Positions 13,264 through 25,674 of a stretch of DNA of 64,000 bases are shown piece by piece. The DNA lies in assembly GCA_000181795.3 (NCBI GenBank), contig CM012953.1, positions 5,281,778 through 5,345,777 of the forward strand, written 5' to 3'. The translations under genes and the position numbers were made by a program. The number at the start of each line of letters is the position of its first letter. Position 1 is the stretch's first letter. This stretch comes from Trichinella spiralis (lineage: Eukaryota; Nematoda; Enoplea; Trichinellida; Trichinellidae). The notes beneath the pieces were generated by a model. It saw only the letters and a program-made list of their open reading frames with translations. It did not search any database and was not told where the DNA came from.

Positions 13264-15104
13264 TCATTGTGAGACACTTTTCACAAAATTCAATAAATTC
13301 TTCTGACTCCTGGTTAGATGCTGTGGAATGCAAAGCACCTCTTTCACAACTTGAGCAGTATGCTTTGTACAAAATTTGTCACTTACTGGAAATGGTAAAA
13401 ACGAAGGACCACGAGCAATAAAGAGAGCTTTCATTTCATAATGTCCACTTTTGTAGCCATGTTGCCCTTTCAATTTTCCTAAAAATAAATCATAATTAAT
13501 TGCATTATTTTCCATAAAAAAATTTTTAAACAAATATCTTTAATTACTTGGTAGTAATTAAACTGAAATTCGCTCAACTAGTAATATTTTATGAAATAGC
13601 AAAACAATTTTTTGAAATTCTTATTGGCATAATTGATCAGTTTTATTCATTTCCAATTTCAAAATGTTAAGAATTCAGTTGTTCAAATGTTCAAAAAATT
13701 ATTTAATATAATGAACATGATAATGAACTTTAGCCAAAATTTATACCTTTGTAATAAGTGTGTAAAACATAACCTGGTTTAGCCATAATTATAAGTTTTG
13801 GTATGCGGCTACTTGCTTGAAAATGGTAACGATCAGGTAAATTTTCCTTTTCAACGACTTCAAAATAGTTATGCTTATTAAAACTTTTTAAATAAGCCAT
13901 CACTTCTGTTGTTTTTCCTAAAAATATTTATTACAAATAAAAATGAAATAAAGCTTAATAATACAGATAAATATGAAATTTATTTTTCAATTAAATGAAA
14001 AGTTCTTTCATTCTACTGTCGAGCAAAATTGGTGCACAATTATTAGAATGGCACGGTGCAATTGCTTGCTTGCTTTGCAGAATGTTTTGCTTTCTTCGAT
14101 GAGGTGTTATAATAAATTTATTATAATGAGAAGATTATTATGTTTATTAGAAGTCAAATAAAAGACAGATTGACTTAAATTAATGATTACGTTTTATTTT
14201 TAATTTTTAAATGGGAAAACTCTAACAATAATAATGAAAATTAATGATAAAATTCATTACCTGGATTTGGTTGTATTAACCAGTAGCTGTCATGTTCACT
14301 CCAGATTTTAAAATCATGTCTTGGAGGAATAACAACCTCATCTTTCACCGCTGTCATTCCATGATCAGAAGTAAGGATTATGTTTGCTTTATCATAAAAG
14401 TCTGCATGTTGTAAACTAGATATCAGATATCCAATATTATTATCTATTTCTAGCAGCTTTCTATCCATATGATGTGAATCAGGGCCATAATGATGACCCG
14501 TATAATCTGGTTCTGGAAAATACATAAGAACAAATTCTACACCATTTTGAAGATATGAAATTAGCTTATCTACTAGATACGCCCACGAATGGCCCATATT
14601 AAATGAAACATAATTGGTTAAATTTATTCCATGATAAGGTTTGTTACATCCAAACCAAGATATGCAAGCAACTTTCGACTGCCCGTGCATTTTTGCATAA
14701 CTAGCCCAAATTGGTTCACCATGAGCAATTTCCCAAAATTCACTGCCACTAATTCCATTTATATGAACAGTTTTTTTCTTTGATGGTATATAGAAATGTT
14801 TAGAAACAATACCGTGTTCATCAACATATTTTCCAGTTGCCATTGTCATGTGATTTGGAAAAGTTATCGATGGGAAAACGCTTCGAATACCGGAGGAAGC
14901 ATAGGCACTACCCATCATCAAATCTCCAATATAGGTGATATGATTTTTCAGAAAAAATAATCTGTTCACATAATCAGCTCGAAATCCATCCAAAGATATT
15001 AGAATTGTAATATGTTTTTCGCACTGTTTTGCTAAAGATGATAATAAAAATAAGCCAGTAATGTAGACTATTGTTCGAAGCTTGACTGCCTTCATTGGAA
15101 CCAA
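13264..15104 (-). CDS. Ectonucleotide pyrophosphatase/phosphodiesterase (ENPP family)
   Basis: Alkaline-phosphatase-superfamily phosphodiesterase expected to hydrolyse nucleotide or lipid phosphodiesters outside the cell. Three exons: 15104-14261, 13917-13747, 13478-13264 (1230 nt, 409 aa), joined in frame at NPG/KTT and YK/GKLKG. An N-terminal hydrophobic signal (about residues 8-24) follows the first Met; a second Met at residue 4 is equally usable. All bimetal-site elements are visible in order: SLDGFRADY (Asp), SITFPNHMTMATG (Thr nucleophile), PEPDYTGHHYGP (Asp, His), TSDHGM (Asp, His) and GQHGY (His). The protein ends about 45 residues after the last zinc-ligand motif. There is no nuclease-like or somatomedin domain and no clear C-terminal membrane anchor, so it resembles the short ENPP4/5/6 group but is probably secreted. 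Substrate class cannot be decided. Confidence 0.92.
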
Positions 15105-17290
15105 AAGTGCATTATCTTTAAATGGAATAGCAATAGTTTATAAAGAAGTGTAGAATACAGACTGTTTAAAAATGCAGTTGATAAGAGAATAGCAATTTCC
15201 AGTGTCAGTGTGCGTCACTGCAATTATTTCATTACTTTATTAGCAATTATTTCCTTGTTATCAATCAGAAGCCATAAACTAGTTTTTGTAGGCGTTTTTA
15301 ATGACGTTTTGTTTAAAATCTACGCAAGCTAAACGCTAGTTAATTCAAATGAAGTTGCTGTGTATATGATCAACACTTTATAACCAGAAAAGGATGAAAA
15401 TTATGCTTCATATAACAAAGAATGAAAAATAAATGGTTGAAAGTAATGAAGAAATGGGACATACTTTGATTATATTACTAATTTAAATTTCAGTGATCTC
15501 CATTTATTTGCTTCTAATATAAACATTGCAATTAATGACACTCGATCAAGTAACGATATTTATTTAATATTGACTTGCCTTGTCTGTTTGGAAAATATTG
15601 GTTATTCAATCTAACTGCTACGTTTTACTTGCAATTTTTCATTGAAGTTCAATGAATGTTTGTATTCTGATTTTATGCTTATGCTTATTATATATTGCAA
15701 ATAAATAATATTATAAATTATGAACAAAAAATAGATAATTTAGATAAGAATTATGGATTGCATTAAATAAATAATTAATTAAGAATTATAAAAAAGAAGA
15801 ATAAAAATGATTATCATTAAAAGTGAAAGTTTGTTGATTCTTTTATAAATGGTAAAACGAAAATTACATCACATGTCAATCCCTTTAATGGTTATTGACA
15901 ATACACTTTTAAAAAAGTAATAAAGTAAATATTAACTGAATTGGATTTTTGTCTTTATTTAAAAAAAACGTGAAATAATTTTTATCGTAAAAATTTTTAA
16001 TAAAGTAAATGATAATTTTTGTAATTTTTTGACTAGAAGGTTTTGAACTGGAAATGAAATTTCATTGCAAATTTAGCATATAGTATAAAAGCAATCAACT
16101 GATATAAAAGTCAAAATATTTATCACAATGTGAAACTACAAATAACCTGAATAATTTTAATCTTACTGTACCTCTTATTTCAACTTTCTTAACGTTGAAT
16201 CTAAGTTTGAAAGCTTAGTTTTAGTACTGTTTAACTTTTCAAAGATTTTAGAATCATGTTTTTACGAAATTGGTAAATCCAGATATAAGTACCTTTTCAA
16301 TGCTTTTTAGCATTCTCCGTTGCGGTAGTCGTTATTTCAAGAAGTCGCTGTTTTTGATTATCGACTTGCGTTCGTTTTGAATTTAGGTACATTAATTTTA
16401 CTTTAATTTAATTAAATTTTGATTAAGTCGTCTGTTCTTAGTACTGTTTTTATTTTTTTATATTTAATTTGTTTGACGTATTACTTTTGAATGTATTGTT
16501 AGCGGATAGTTAATAACTTTGTTATTTTAGCATTTCTTATGTGAGTTTTTCAAATAAACTAGTTTAAATATGTTTTGTTAAAATTCAGTTGCATTTTTAG
16601 CATTTCTATATATGATGATATTCATATTTGATTGTGATTTATTTAAAATAAAATTAGAATGAATGCCGAAAATGAAAGAATGCTAAACAGCATATTTTTT
16701 TAGCGGAAAAGAGAATAGCACTTTTTACGTAATGCTTGATTTTTCTCGTCATTTTTATTTGTCAAGGACGGTACATTAACCTTTTTCGTATATGAAAGTA
16801 GTGTTACTGCTGAGAAGTTATGAATATCTGTTTTCATAACTTTTTTTCGGAATATTTATAAAGATGTAGTTTCAAATTAGTTTTCGTTTTTTTTTGAATT
16901 ATTAAATTAATATTACTTTGAAACTTTAATTATATTTTATCTGTTCAATTACTTTTGGTATAAGCAATCAGAAGTGCAATCTTCTTTCTTCAAAGAATTC
17001 AGAGTTGATTTTTTTGTTTATTTTATTAGTAGTTAAATACATGATAATTTTGATAGATTTTTTAATCAAGTGTTCTTAAAGCTGTACTTTTTATTGCGTT
17101 AAATTATTGATTACATTTCGAATAAGTTTTTAATTGTGTTTTAACATATATCAACGAATTATGTGGATGTTTCAGAAATTAAGCCTATGAAAAAGTTAGC
17201 TATTTGAAAAGCGACTTTTCTTTCTTTTAAATTATCTTTGTACGATTGTGCTTTTTTTCGTCTTACAGTTCCGTATTGGAAAGCGCCGGT
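15105..17290. other. Divergent intergenic interval
   Basis: Head-to-head spacer between ENPP (-) and PGRMC (+). It is AT-rich. A TTACAG acceptor at about 17270 just before the PGRMC start codon implies a spliced 5' leader exon somewhere in this interval, which I could not place. Confidence 0.5.
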
Positions 17291-17956
17291 ATGTTTTGGC
17301 TCATATTTGCTGGGATTCTTGCGGTAATAATGCTTTTGGCAGCATTCGATTTCAATAGATTTCGTATAAAATGGACATCTAAAGATGGACGACAACTGTC
17401 AGGAGATTGTCCACCGCCCATGAAACGACGCTATATGACTGTTGAACAACTTCGACAGTATGACGGCACTGATGCTGATGGTCGAATTTGTATAGCTGTT
17501 AACGGTGATATTTACGATGTGACCCGAAAGAGAGAACTTTATGGACAAGGTGCATTTGGAATTTTTAAATAACAAGATATATGGATTTTTCATATAACAT
17601 GAATGAATGCGTTTTAAAAAGTAAAAAAATTTAGGTGGACCATATGGCTTATTTGCCGGGAGGGACGCTTCAAGGTGTTTAGCGAAGTTCAGCACTGAAA
17701 TGGTTCACATTAAAGATACATACGATGATCTTGCAGATTTAACTTTGTCTGAAATTAATAGTTTACGTGAATGGGCTATGCAGTTTGCTCGTAAGTTGTA
17801 CTGTATGTTATACCTTTTAGTGAGCTGAAAAGTTGTCTTAAAGAAATGTATCCATGCGTGGGCAAACTGCTGAGTTCGAGTGATCAAGCTGACTTTCGAA
17901 CTGATGATGAAGAAGAAGATTCATCACTCTCTGATTGTGATGTTGATGATCAGTGA
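17291..17956 (+). CDS. PGRMC: Membrane-associated progesterone receptor component-like protein (cytochrome-b5-like)
   Basis: Small haem-binding, membrane-anchored protein of the PGRMC/VEM-1/MAPR family, linked to sterol metabolism, cytochrome P450 support and, in C. elegans, axon guidance. Three exons: 17291-17549, 17635-17790, 17844-17956 (528 nt, 175 aa). The transmembrane segment is at the extreme N-terminus ([20 protein letters not shown]). The b5-like domain follows, with [38 protein letters not shown] and [11 protein letters not shown]. Both tyrosines equivalent to the haem-axial region (LYG and PYG) are kept. The tail [10 protein letters not shown] then an acidic DEEEDSS stretch matches the family end. 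The last acceptor was chosen (TTAAAG at 17843) because it aligns residue for residue with human PGRMC1 around VGKLL. A donor 4 nt downstream with the earlier TTTTAG also keeps frame and would add about ten residues. An upstream coding exon is possible because a good acceptor precedes the first Met. Confidence 0.9.
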
Positions 17957-18622
17957 TTACTATCTGGGCAAAAGGCCTCATGTATGTCTTATGGTGTCTC
18001 AGTTTTCCACCTTTCAACAAAACTAACTGATCATTAATTTTTTATAGTAGCATCATTTTAGCTGTAAAAAGATGCCAGCGAAAGTCACTTTGTCACTTCC
18101 ATTTTTTAATGCTAGGCTCACTTTGTCATATATATATATTTATATTTATGTTTATTTTTTATTTTTTAACGGTGATGTTTTTATTGCTTTCATAATTTTT
18201 TACACGTTTGCACCAGAAAAGAGCAGTCTCTAACGTTTCTTTTTCAAAAGAAAGAATCAGAAATTTTCTTTTGATCTTCTACTAGAGATTCTCTTTTGTG
18301 TGTAGTTTTTATTAATCAGCATTTATTTATTAAAGAACGCTATGATTAAAAAAGAACAGTATAATTGTTGTTGCATGTACTTGCTGATACACCTGCTGAC
18401 AGTTAACATGAGTAAATAAGTTATTTATGCTTGATAACGTAATTATTAAAAAATGAAGATAAAAATATGCATACTGTATAAAAGCAGTTCTTATTTGTAT
18501 TTGTTTTGCGCTTAACAACTTTTATTTCTGTGTATTACAGTTTAAAAATATGCAATTTTTATTAATAAACATTTGAACAGTTTATGAAAAAAAACATCGT
18601 ATTATCAGATTAAAATGTTCAT
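17957..18622. other. Convergent intergenic interval
   Basis: Tail-to-tail spacer between PGRMC (+) and EXO70 (-), with T-rich runs. No gene was recognised. Confidence 0.5.
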
Positions 18623-21600
18623 TCACAATGTAGCATTGAAAAGATTGTCGATCGTATTCGCAATGCTTTCCGGAGTGTACTTGAAATATTTGTCGGGATT
18701 TTTTGTAAAATTCACCTGACGATACCTGAAAATAAGGCAAACGATCATTTATTAAAATTTTTCAAACTGAATTTATGTTTCAAATGTTTATTGTCAAAAA
18801 AATTATACAACTTCAATTCTACTAATTTACTTTTCGTAAAATGGTCGATACTTGGACAACACTATCTTCTGGCAATCTTCACGCAACTTGGAAGCTAAAT
18901 TTACATCCGGTACAACTATGTCACGATGGTCATTAGTTATCAATTCAAACTGTCGATTGAAATCCTTTAAAAAACAATATTAAAATCATCAATTATTAAA
19001 CAACGTACAGTAACGAACGCTGAAAACGCTTTTGATTTGTTCTCGTTCTTTTTCCCTTGGACGTTGATTCAATAACGGTGAAGCCAGGCAATAATTTTGT
19101 TGAAAATACGCCAAAATCGCACCCAAATTAATCCAACTGAAAATTATTTCAGTAAAAAAAGTTAAATAAATATTTTTATTAATATAAATATATCTTTTGG
19201 TAAATTGTTTAAAATAATTTCATGTCATTTTGTATATTTAACATAAAAACACATGAATAATAATAATAATAAATACCTTTGCATATACTGAGATTTGAAT
19301 AAAGCAATTTGATCGTTGTAATACTGTTCAACATCTCGATTCTGTTCACTGACAACCTGAAGTACGCCTACTTTTCGGATTGTCTTCAAAATGTGACTTG
19401 TATTATTCAACATGAACATTGCTTTCAATGAACTGTCAGTATAGAATTCAGCCTTGTTGCGTAAATTCAAACCAAGCGCCGACAAAACTCTGGCTATAAA
19501 ACAGTAAATAAATAAATTTTGAATTTTCATATTTTCAAATTCTACCAAGCAATTTGGGTACTACTGTCGTCGGACTGTCTTTCTGTTGGCTACTCAACAC
19601 TACTGCTAAAGCTTGGCTTTCGATCATCAGCTGTTCCAAAAATATCAGTGCCTGCGTATAATAAATAAATGTTTCTTTTCATTACTTATTAAAAATTTTC
19701 ATCTCTTGCAAACTGTGAAACAATCTTACATTACTGGTCAATTGATGAACTGTGCAATCTGACGGTATAAATTTTTCTTGATCATTTTTCACGTGATCAA
19801 CGAACTTCTCCAGTGCATCCACACACTGCAATGCGAAATTGAATAATAATTTTTATATTATGACACGAAGGTGCATTTACCGTGGAATCAACAGATTTTA
19901 AAATTGTATTAAATCTTTCTTGTAGCGCTGGTTCGGAAAACTGAAATTCATATTCAAATTAACATAATCTTAAAAAATAGATTCATCACTAAAATTTTCA
20001 AAATTTCAACAACTACTACTTTACTTTCATAAATTCTTTAAATCGATCTTGGCTGCGATGAATGTACTTGGACAAAGGCAAAAGGCAAAATACGGCAGCT
20101 AAATCATTACGTCCAAGATTTCGATGAGCTTGCTGCAAAAATTCCTGAAAAAAAAAAGAAAACTTCACAAACGCATATATTTTTTACAACCAAAAAAAGC
20201 AATGACCTTAGCGCAGTCCAAAATATAATTCAGAGGTTTCACCAAAACAGACTTTAAACAAACATATGCATCAGATTGTGAAAATCTGAACAAATTGTCA
20301 ACCAATTTTCCTTCGTTCTGCAAAGTGAGTAGAATTCCAAAAAAAATTTAATACATACAGTAATACTGATGTACAGGTGGATCTTTTTGCATCTTATGCA
20401 TTTTGCAACAGATATTAATTGACCTGTTATTACCTGAAACATTACCATGAAGCTTACAAAAAGAAATACCACACTTTCGGCACTGTTCTCAAGCGCACCT
20501 TCTTTTGTCACATTTTCCACAGCAAGAGTTACACGTCGGTTAGCTGAAATTAAATTTTGAAAAATATTCAAATAAAAAAACAACAATCAGCATTACTTAA
20601 ATCAGCTGAATACTGCCGTAAAGTTTTTCTGTTCAGCATCCTTAAAATATAAAAAAACAGTTTTTTATATTACAAAAATGACAAAGAACAAATACGCAAA
20701 TAAGAATGCACATTAAATTCATGCATTCATTTAAAAAAAAGAACTAAAATTAAATATTACCAAGCTTTGGAATCCTTACGTGTAGCAGCCTAAAAAAACA
20801 ATTTTAAATAATTGAAAAGTAAAACAAAAATTTTCTTTCTTCTTCATTCAAACTATAATTATAATTATATGAAATATTCTCACAAATTGAACTGTAGAAT
20901 TGAAGGAGTTTTATGAATGAAAAACAATTTATTTATTAAAAAAAATAATTTTATGAAACAATAATTAAATATAACAAAACTTTTACCGAGTTCAATTTCA
21001 ATTCCTCTACAGATGCATTGTTTCTAGATGTTTCAAAAATGCTAAAAATAAAACATTGCTTCATTAAAATAAAATCATTCTTGATTCTGCAACAAAAAGT
21101 ACAACAATTACAACATAAATATATAAAAGTAATTTTAATTTTTTGACAATAAAAACTGTTTTATAAATAAAAAAATAAATAAATAGTTTTTTTTGTCACC
21201 TCTTGAGAATTTTCAAAATTGACGTACAAGCTACATCAGCGTAAATATTTAAATAATCTTTCGTCGGCGAATCGTTAACTAACCAATTGCTCAAAGCTTT
21301 CAAATCTTCAGTATCTTCACCTACAGGTACAGAGACGGATGAATATAGAATACAAAACAACCGACTCTAGAAATGCATACCCAAAATTAAGTGCAACAAA
21401 TCAACATCTTTACGAATCTCTTGAACAACAATGAATTGAAAAAAATGTAATTTGAACATCAGCAATAAAAAGAAATATAAAATTCAACACTGCACCATAA
21501 CTGTCGTCAATTGATGCGAGAACTTGGGCTGCTGAAAAATTTGCACGATTTCTTCGTAATAGAACTTTAAACTCTTGTTCCAATGCGGTGCATCCGAAAT

Positions 21601-22302
21601 TGAAAGTCGTTTCCTGTCATAAAAATAAAGGAGCCGTGTCATAAAAAAATAAATCACAGAAGCTACATTTTCCTCGTCATCTTACCACACGTTCTAACTG
21701 ACTTTTGTGAATTTCGTTCGATGAAAAAAACTCCATTGCTGATTTTAATTTTTCCATCATCTTAATATATTTGATCACGTTTTCAGCCGGACTGAACAAC
21801 GAAAAAAACAACATTAAATTATACACGATTATATGCGGTGATGACAACGTACGACATATCTTTGAGCACAGCATCCGTTTCATTGGCAGTGTTGTAGTGC
21901 TTGAGAGTCTGGTCGATCAGTTTCAAAGTTGAAACAACATCTGTAAAAGTCATTTTCATCACAATGGTCCACAAAGTGCACCGTAAATTACAGTACTGTG
22001 TTGTTTTTGTTGCAATGCACCAGTCTTCTTGTACAAAGGCATCACCGTCGATTGAAGGTTGGATAAACAGCGATCAAAATTATCCAATATGGAAATCATT
22101 TTACTTGTCAACTCTTGATTTCTCTGCTCATTCGCCAACAATTCTTTCAACCATGCTTCTTCCTGAAAACAAACTCAGCATCAAAAAAATTGAACATCAA
22201 AAATACAACAAAAAAATATTTAAAAATCATAAATATGAATATAATAAAAAGTATAACAATTACCTGTTGTAATTTTGCTTGAATTTCTTTGCTGGACATC
22301 AT
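18623..22302 (-). CDS. EXOC7: Exocyst complex component EXO70
   Basis: Exocyst subunit that binds phosphoinositides and tethers secretory vesicles to the plasma membrane. Twenty small exons on the minus strand: 22302-22264, 22162-21997, 21940-21853, 21791-21686, 21613-21496, 21419-21381, 21320-21200, 21041-20987, 20789-20761, 20640-20597, 20543-20470, 20317-20207, 20144-20025, 19940-19881, 19825-19730, 19651-19546, 19493-19277, 19136-19019, 18964-18831, 18725-18623. They sum to 1944 nt, 647 aa, close to the usual 650-700. The N-terminal coiled region (EEAWLKELLANEQRNQEL, then DNFDRCLSNLQSTVMPLYKK) and TALEQEFKVLL align with the EXO70 N-domain. ALGLNLRNKAEFY, AMFMLNNTSHILKTI and the end VNFTKNPDKYFKYTPESI match the C-terminal membrane-binding domains. 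The start is the doubled ATG at 22302. The 3'-proximal basic surface cannot be judged by eye. The smallest exon is 29 nt. Confidence 0.95.
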
Positions 22303-22669
22303 CTTGCATCGGTGGTATATGCTAACGTAACAAAAATTAGTAATAAAAAAATTTTTTAATATTAAACGTTGAAAAATTGCAATTAAAAACCAATATCAAA
22401 TGTGATAATTTCTTTTTAAAATTGTACTTACATCAAGTAACAGGTGAAGATAATAAGAAAAAAAAATTTGAACTGAAGGGAATAACGGTGACTGTAATCG
22501 GTGACAGTACAAAGATAAGCAAGTTTTAATTTGATAAATGAAATTTATCATTTGGACAAGGTCTGGAGTGAGCATCGTGAAGTGTCAAATTTTTTGGAAC
22601 AATTTTAATAATTTCAACAAGTTTTTTTTAACAAAAAACAAGTAAAAAGAAAACAGAAAGTGTCAATAT
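22303..22669. other. Spacer between EXO70 and CHPF
   Basis: 367 bp between the EXO70 start and the CHPF stop, both genes on the minus strand. It must hold the CHPF 3' UTR and the EXO70 promoter or 5' UTR. No other feature was seen. Confidence 0.5.
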
Positions 22670-25600
22670 TCAATTGGTCGGCGAGTTGGAAGCAGTTTTG
22701 GCGTTGAACAAATAGGAGGCCATTTGAATTCTTGTGCCAAGATTTCGTTTCTTCATAGATAGACATGTTTCCAATTCGGTCATGTCAACGGCACGGTTAC
22801 AGTTGGCAGTGTTTCGATGAATCAGTTGAAATGTCGGATCGACAGCTCGCATGACGTGAAATTTTCTCCCACTGCCCTTGTTCTGTTCATTGGTATTGCA
22901 GAACAATTTGAATATGTAACGACCATCGGCAGTGATTGTAGTAGAATCGGTGGTTTGTGCAGCGACATTTGCAAAGCTGTTTTCAGTGTGAAGCATGTTG
23001 CGTACGTAGGCATAGTCGGTGGAGTAGAAGGAAGCAATTTCGAAATTGGAACGATCAAAACGACCCAAATTACGTCCCAACTGTGAATGCTGCCTCACCC
23101 CGACGTTCCCATTCCACTGCTGCTTCAAACCGGTCAATGTCGGATGGTAGTGGACAAACGGCACCGGGAAGAATGCTTGGAAATTTTCGATAGTTTGCAT
23201 GCGAACGCGATTCAACATCTCCCTGTCGAGTTGCAGCCAAGGAGAAGCCAGCAACAACAGTCGCGTGGTCTTCAATCGACTAACCACCAGGTCCACCATG
23301 CGCACCAGACAAGCTTCACCAATCAGCTTGACCACTTGGAGTCGTGAACCGCGGGCCCCGTTCCAAGAACCAAACAACTTGCGCAACGACCGTTCAATAG
23401 CTTGATCGGTGCCGTTAGCTTGACGCTGAAACAACAATATCAAATTGCACCGTTGGTCCTCGTCCAAGCAGAGCCGCTTGAATTGGTCCAAAAATAGAGC
23501 CGCTTGTTCAATTTCGAAACTACGGACCGGTAACAACATGGTCACCGACGTCGACTCGGTCACAAATGGCGCCGGCACCAGTTCGGCGTTGCCGACCGGC
23601 CGGAGCAAGTACACACGTTTCATACGAGCTTGTTGGTGGCTGATTTCCAAAAAATCCAATACATAATCCACACCCCGGTTCGGGTCAAAGCGACGGTAGC
23701 CGGACAACAACTTTGCCGAGTCACTGCAATTCGACTTCAAACGACCATCACCACAACAACCACGCTTACGTTTAAGCCAGTCAATCGCAAATCCACTGAC
23801 CGCCAGTACGTCGAGCCGATCATAGCCGCGCAGTAAAATAGCCGTTTCTTCGTCCGAACTGGCCGGGAACATGTGGCTGGCGTTGAAAAAATCCCACTTG
23901 AGCAAATCGTACCGATCAGCACTGCGCCACGGTTCCTCCAGACCCAATGGCAAAGTCACATTCTCACCCAACAAATTCGACAAATTCAACACCTCTTGCC
24001 GAATCGATCGCAACCTTGCTTGCAGATGATCACTTTCCAAACGTCGCAAATACGCCTGCACAATTTCCACCTCACTCTGAGATTCCAATCCTTGAACAGT
24101 TAAAATTTGTCTGTAATTTTCGTTCACCAAATTCGATTCCATCCACTCAGCGGTTCTAAATTTCAAACTGCGGAATTGCACATTCTAAAAAGTTCAAAAT
24201 CAACATAACATCAGGAACGGCAAAAATTCCCAATAAACACGCAAATCCAACGACTATTACCAACTATCGACGATAGGATCAAAATTTACAGTACATTTTT
24301 AATACCTTTTACCTTTGAAAACAGAATGCACTGCTTTTATTACATCAATCTGTTGTCATCAAATAACAATAATTACACGGATGTTTTTAACATTTACATT
24401 TTTAAACGTACCAGACTAATTTTGAAATTCTACAGCACATGCAAAATGCAATGAAGTTTCAGAAATTGCCAGGAAATTTCAAAATCAACCAATCACAGAT
24501 AATACATACTTTTCACGATTACTGTATTCGATATAGCTTATACTTATAGTCGCAGTAAAATTGAAAACTAAAGTTAAAAGCTGAAAAGTAAAGAAAAAAT
24601 ATCTACAATAAACTTGACTAAATTTATATCGTAAAAAGGTGAGAAATTTGATTTGACATTTAACTGCGCAGTGGTTGAACAACACTTTGACTCCAATTAT
24701 TCATTAATTGCCACCATGACGTAAATTTCACAACGTCATTTGACATTAATTTTACTTCTACAGTACAATATCATTAATGAAATATAAAAAAAAGAAATAA
24801 ACATATTATTTTTAATTAGATTTAACAGAATTTTAATTGCAAGAAAATGTTGACTTACTTTCCAACTATCTGTGCATTGAAGATGTGAAAAAATACAACG
24901 GTAATCATCTTCTTGGTTACAATCAATAAGTTTGTCAAGCAGATCTCTCGAAATGAGAATTCCCGCTTCCAAAGAGCATACATTACCAAACGTCAGTTGG
25001 CCGAAGAAAAGACTATCACCAGCGGAAAGTTGTTTCATCAGACGATCGATTGCAAAAGGATTTACAATTGTCCGGTTAGCGACCAAAAAGTACCAGTCAA
25101 ATTGATTGAAGCGTTTATTTATATAATCAAAGGCAAGTGATGGCAGATTTTTCACTACATACGTATCCAATGAAACAACGTTTGTTCCAAAAAATATGGA
25201 ATTATTAGTGGAAGATTTTTCAACAAAAAATACAACTCTGTTGGCGTATTCTTTTAAAGTACTGTCCATCGTGTCGTACAGCAATTGTAGATCCGAAACT
25301 GCCACCATGAAACCGATGAGTAGTCTTTGTCGAATTCCAACTTCTGTAGCGAAAAATTTTGGTCGTGCTTTCAAACTTGCATTGCTAACTGTCGCAAGTG
25401 TTGGTCTGCTACTCATCCTGTCGAAATCTCCGCTAGCCGATGACGATGAATCATCGTTGTCAAATTTGCCCAAATGGCCATCCAGATCAAGGTCAATAAT
25501 TTCCGCAGTTGTGCTTTCTTCAACGCATGAAGGTTCGCACAGCTGCGCAGGAAACAAATTCTGAAACAGACTAGACAAAACAATTCCGCACAAAATGCCC

Positions 25601-25674
25601 AAAAACAACGGGGATAAATTTCTGATCCAAGACCACAAGCTGCTTCTTCGCTTCATCTTGAAATGCACATTCAT
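22670..25674 (-). CDS. CHPF: Chondroitin polymerising factor
   Basis: Golgi type II glycosyltransferase-family partner that stimulates chondroitin synthase during chain polymerisation (MIG-22 in C. elegans). Two exons: 25674-24859 and 24184-22670 (2331 nt, 776 aa, the same size as vertebrate CHPF). A short basic tail (MKRRSS) and one membrane segment (about residues 19-37) are followed by an acidic Ser-rich stem, an N-terminal beta3-type transferase domain, and a C-terminal beta4-type domain. Diagnostic blocks: GYRRFDPNRGVDYVLDFLE, RVYLLRPVGNAELVPAPFVT, NRVRMQTIENFQAFFPVPFV and GRFDRSNFEIASFYSTDY. In the N-terminal domain, where active homologues carry a metal-binding Asp-rich DD(D) motif after DW(F/Y)F, this protein reads FDWYFLVANRTIVNP. 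No WGxED-like motif is visible in the C-terminal domain. Both sites therefore look inactive, fitting a helper subunit. The second exon is unusually long and less AT-rich than its surroundings. Confidence 0.93.

Noticed and set aside
22817-24159. Many plus-strand frames over the CHPF exon
   Set aside because: They are antisense shadows of the real minus-strand coding exon.
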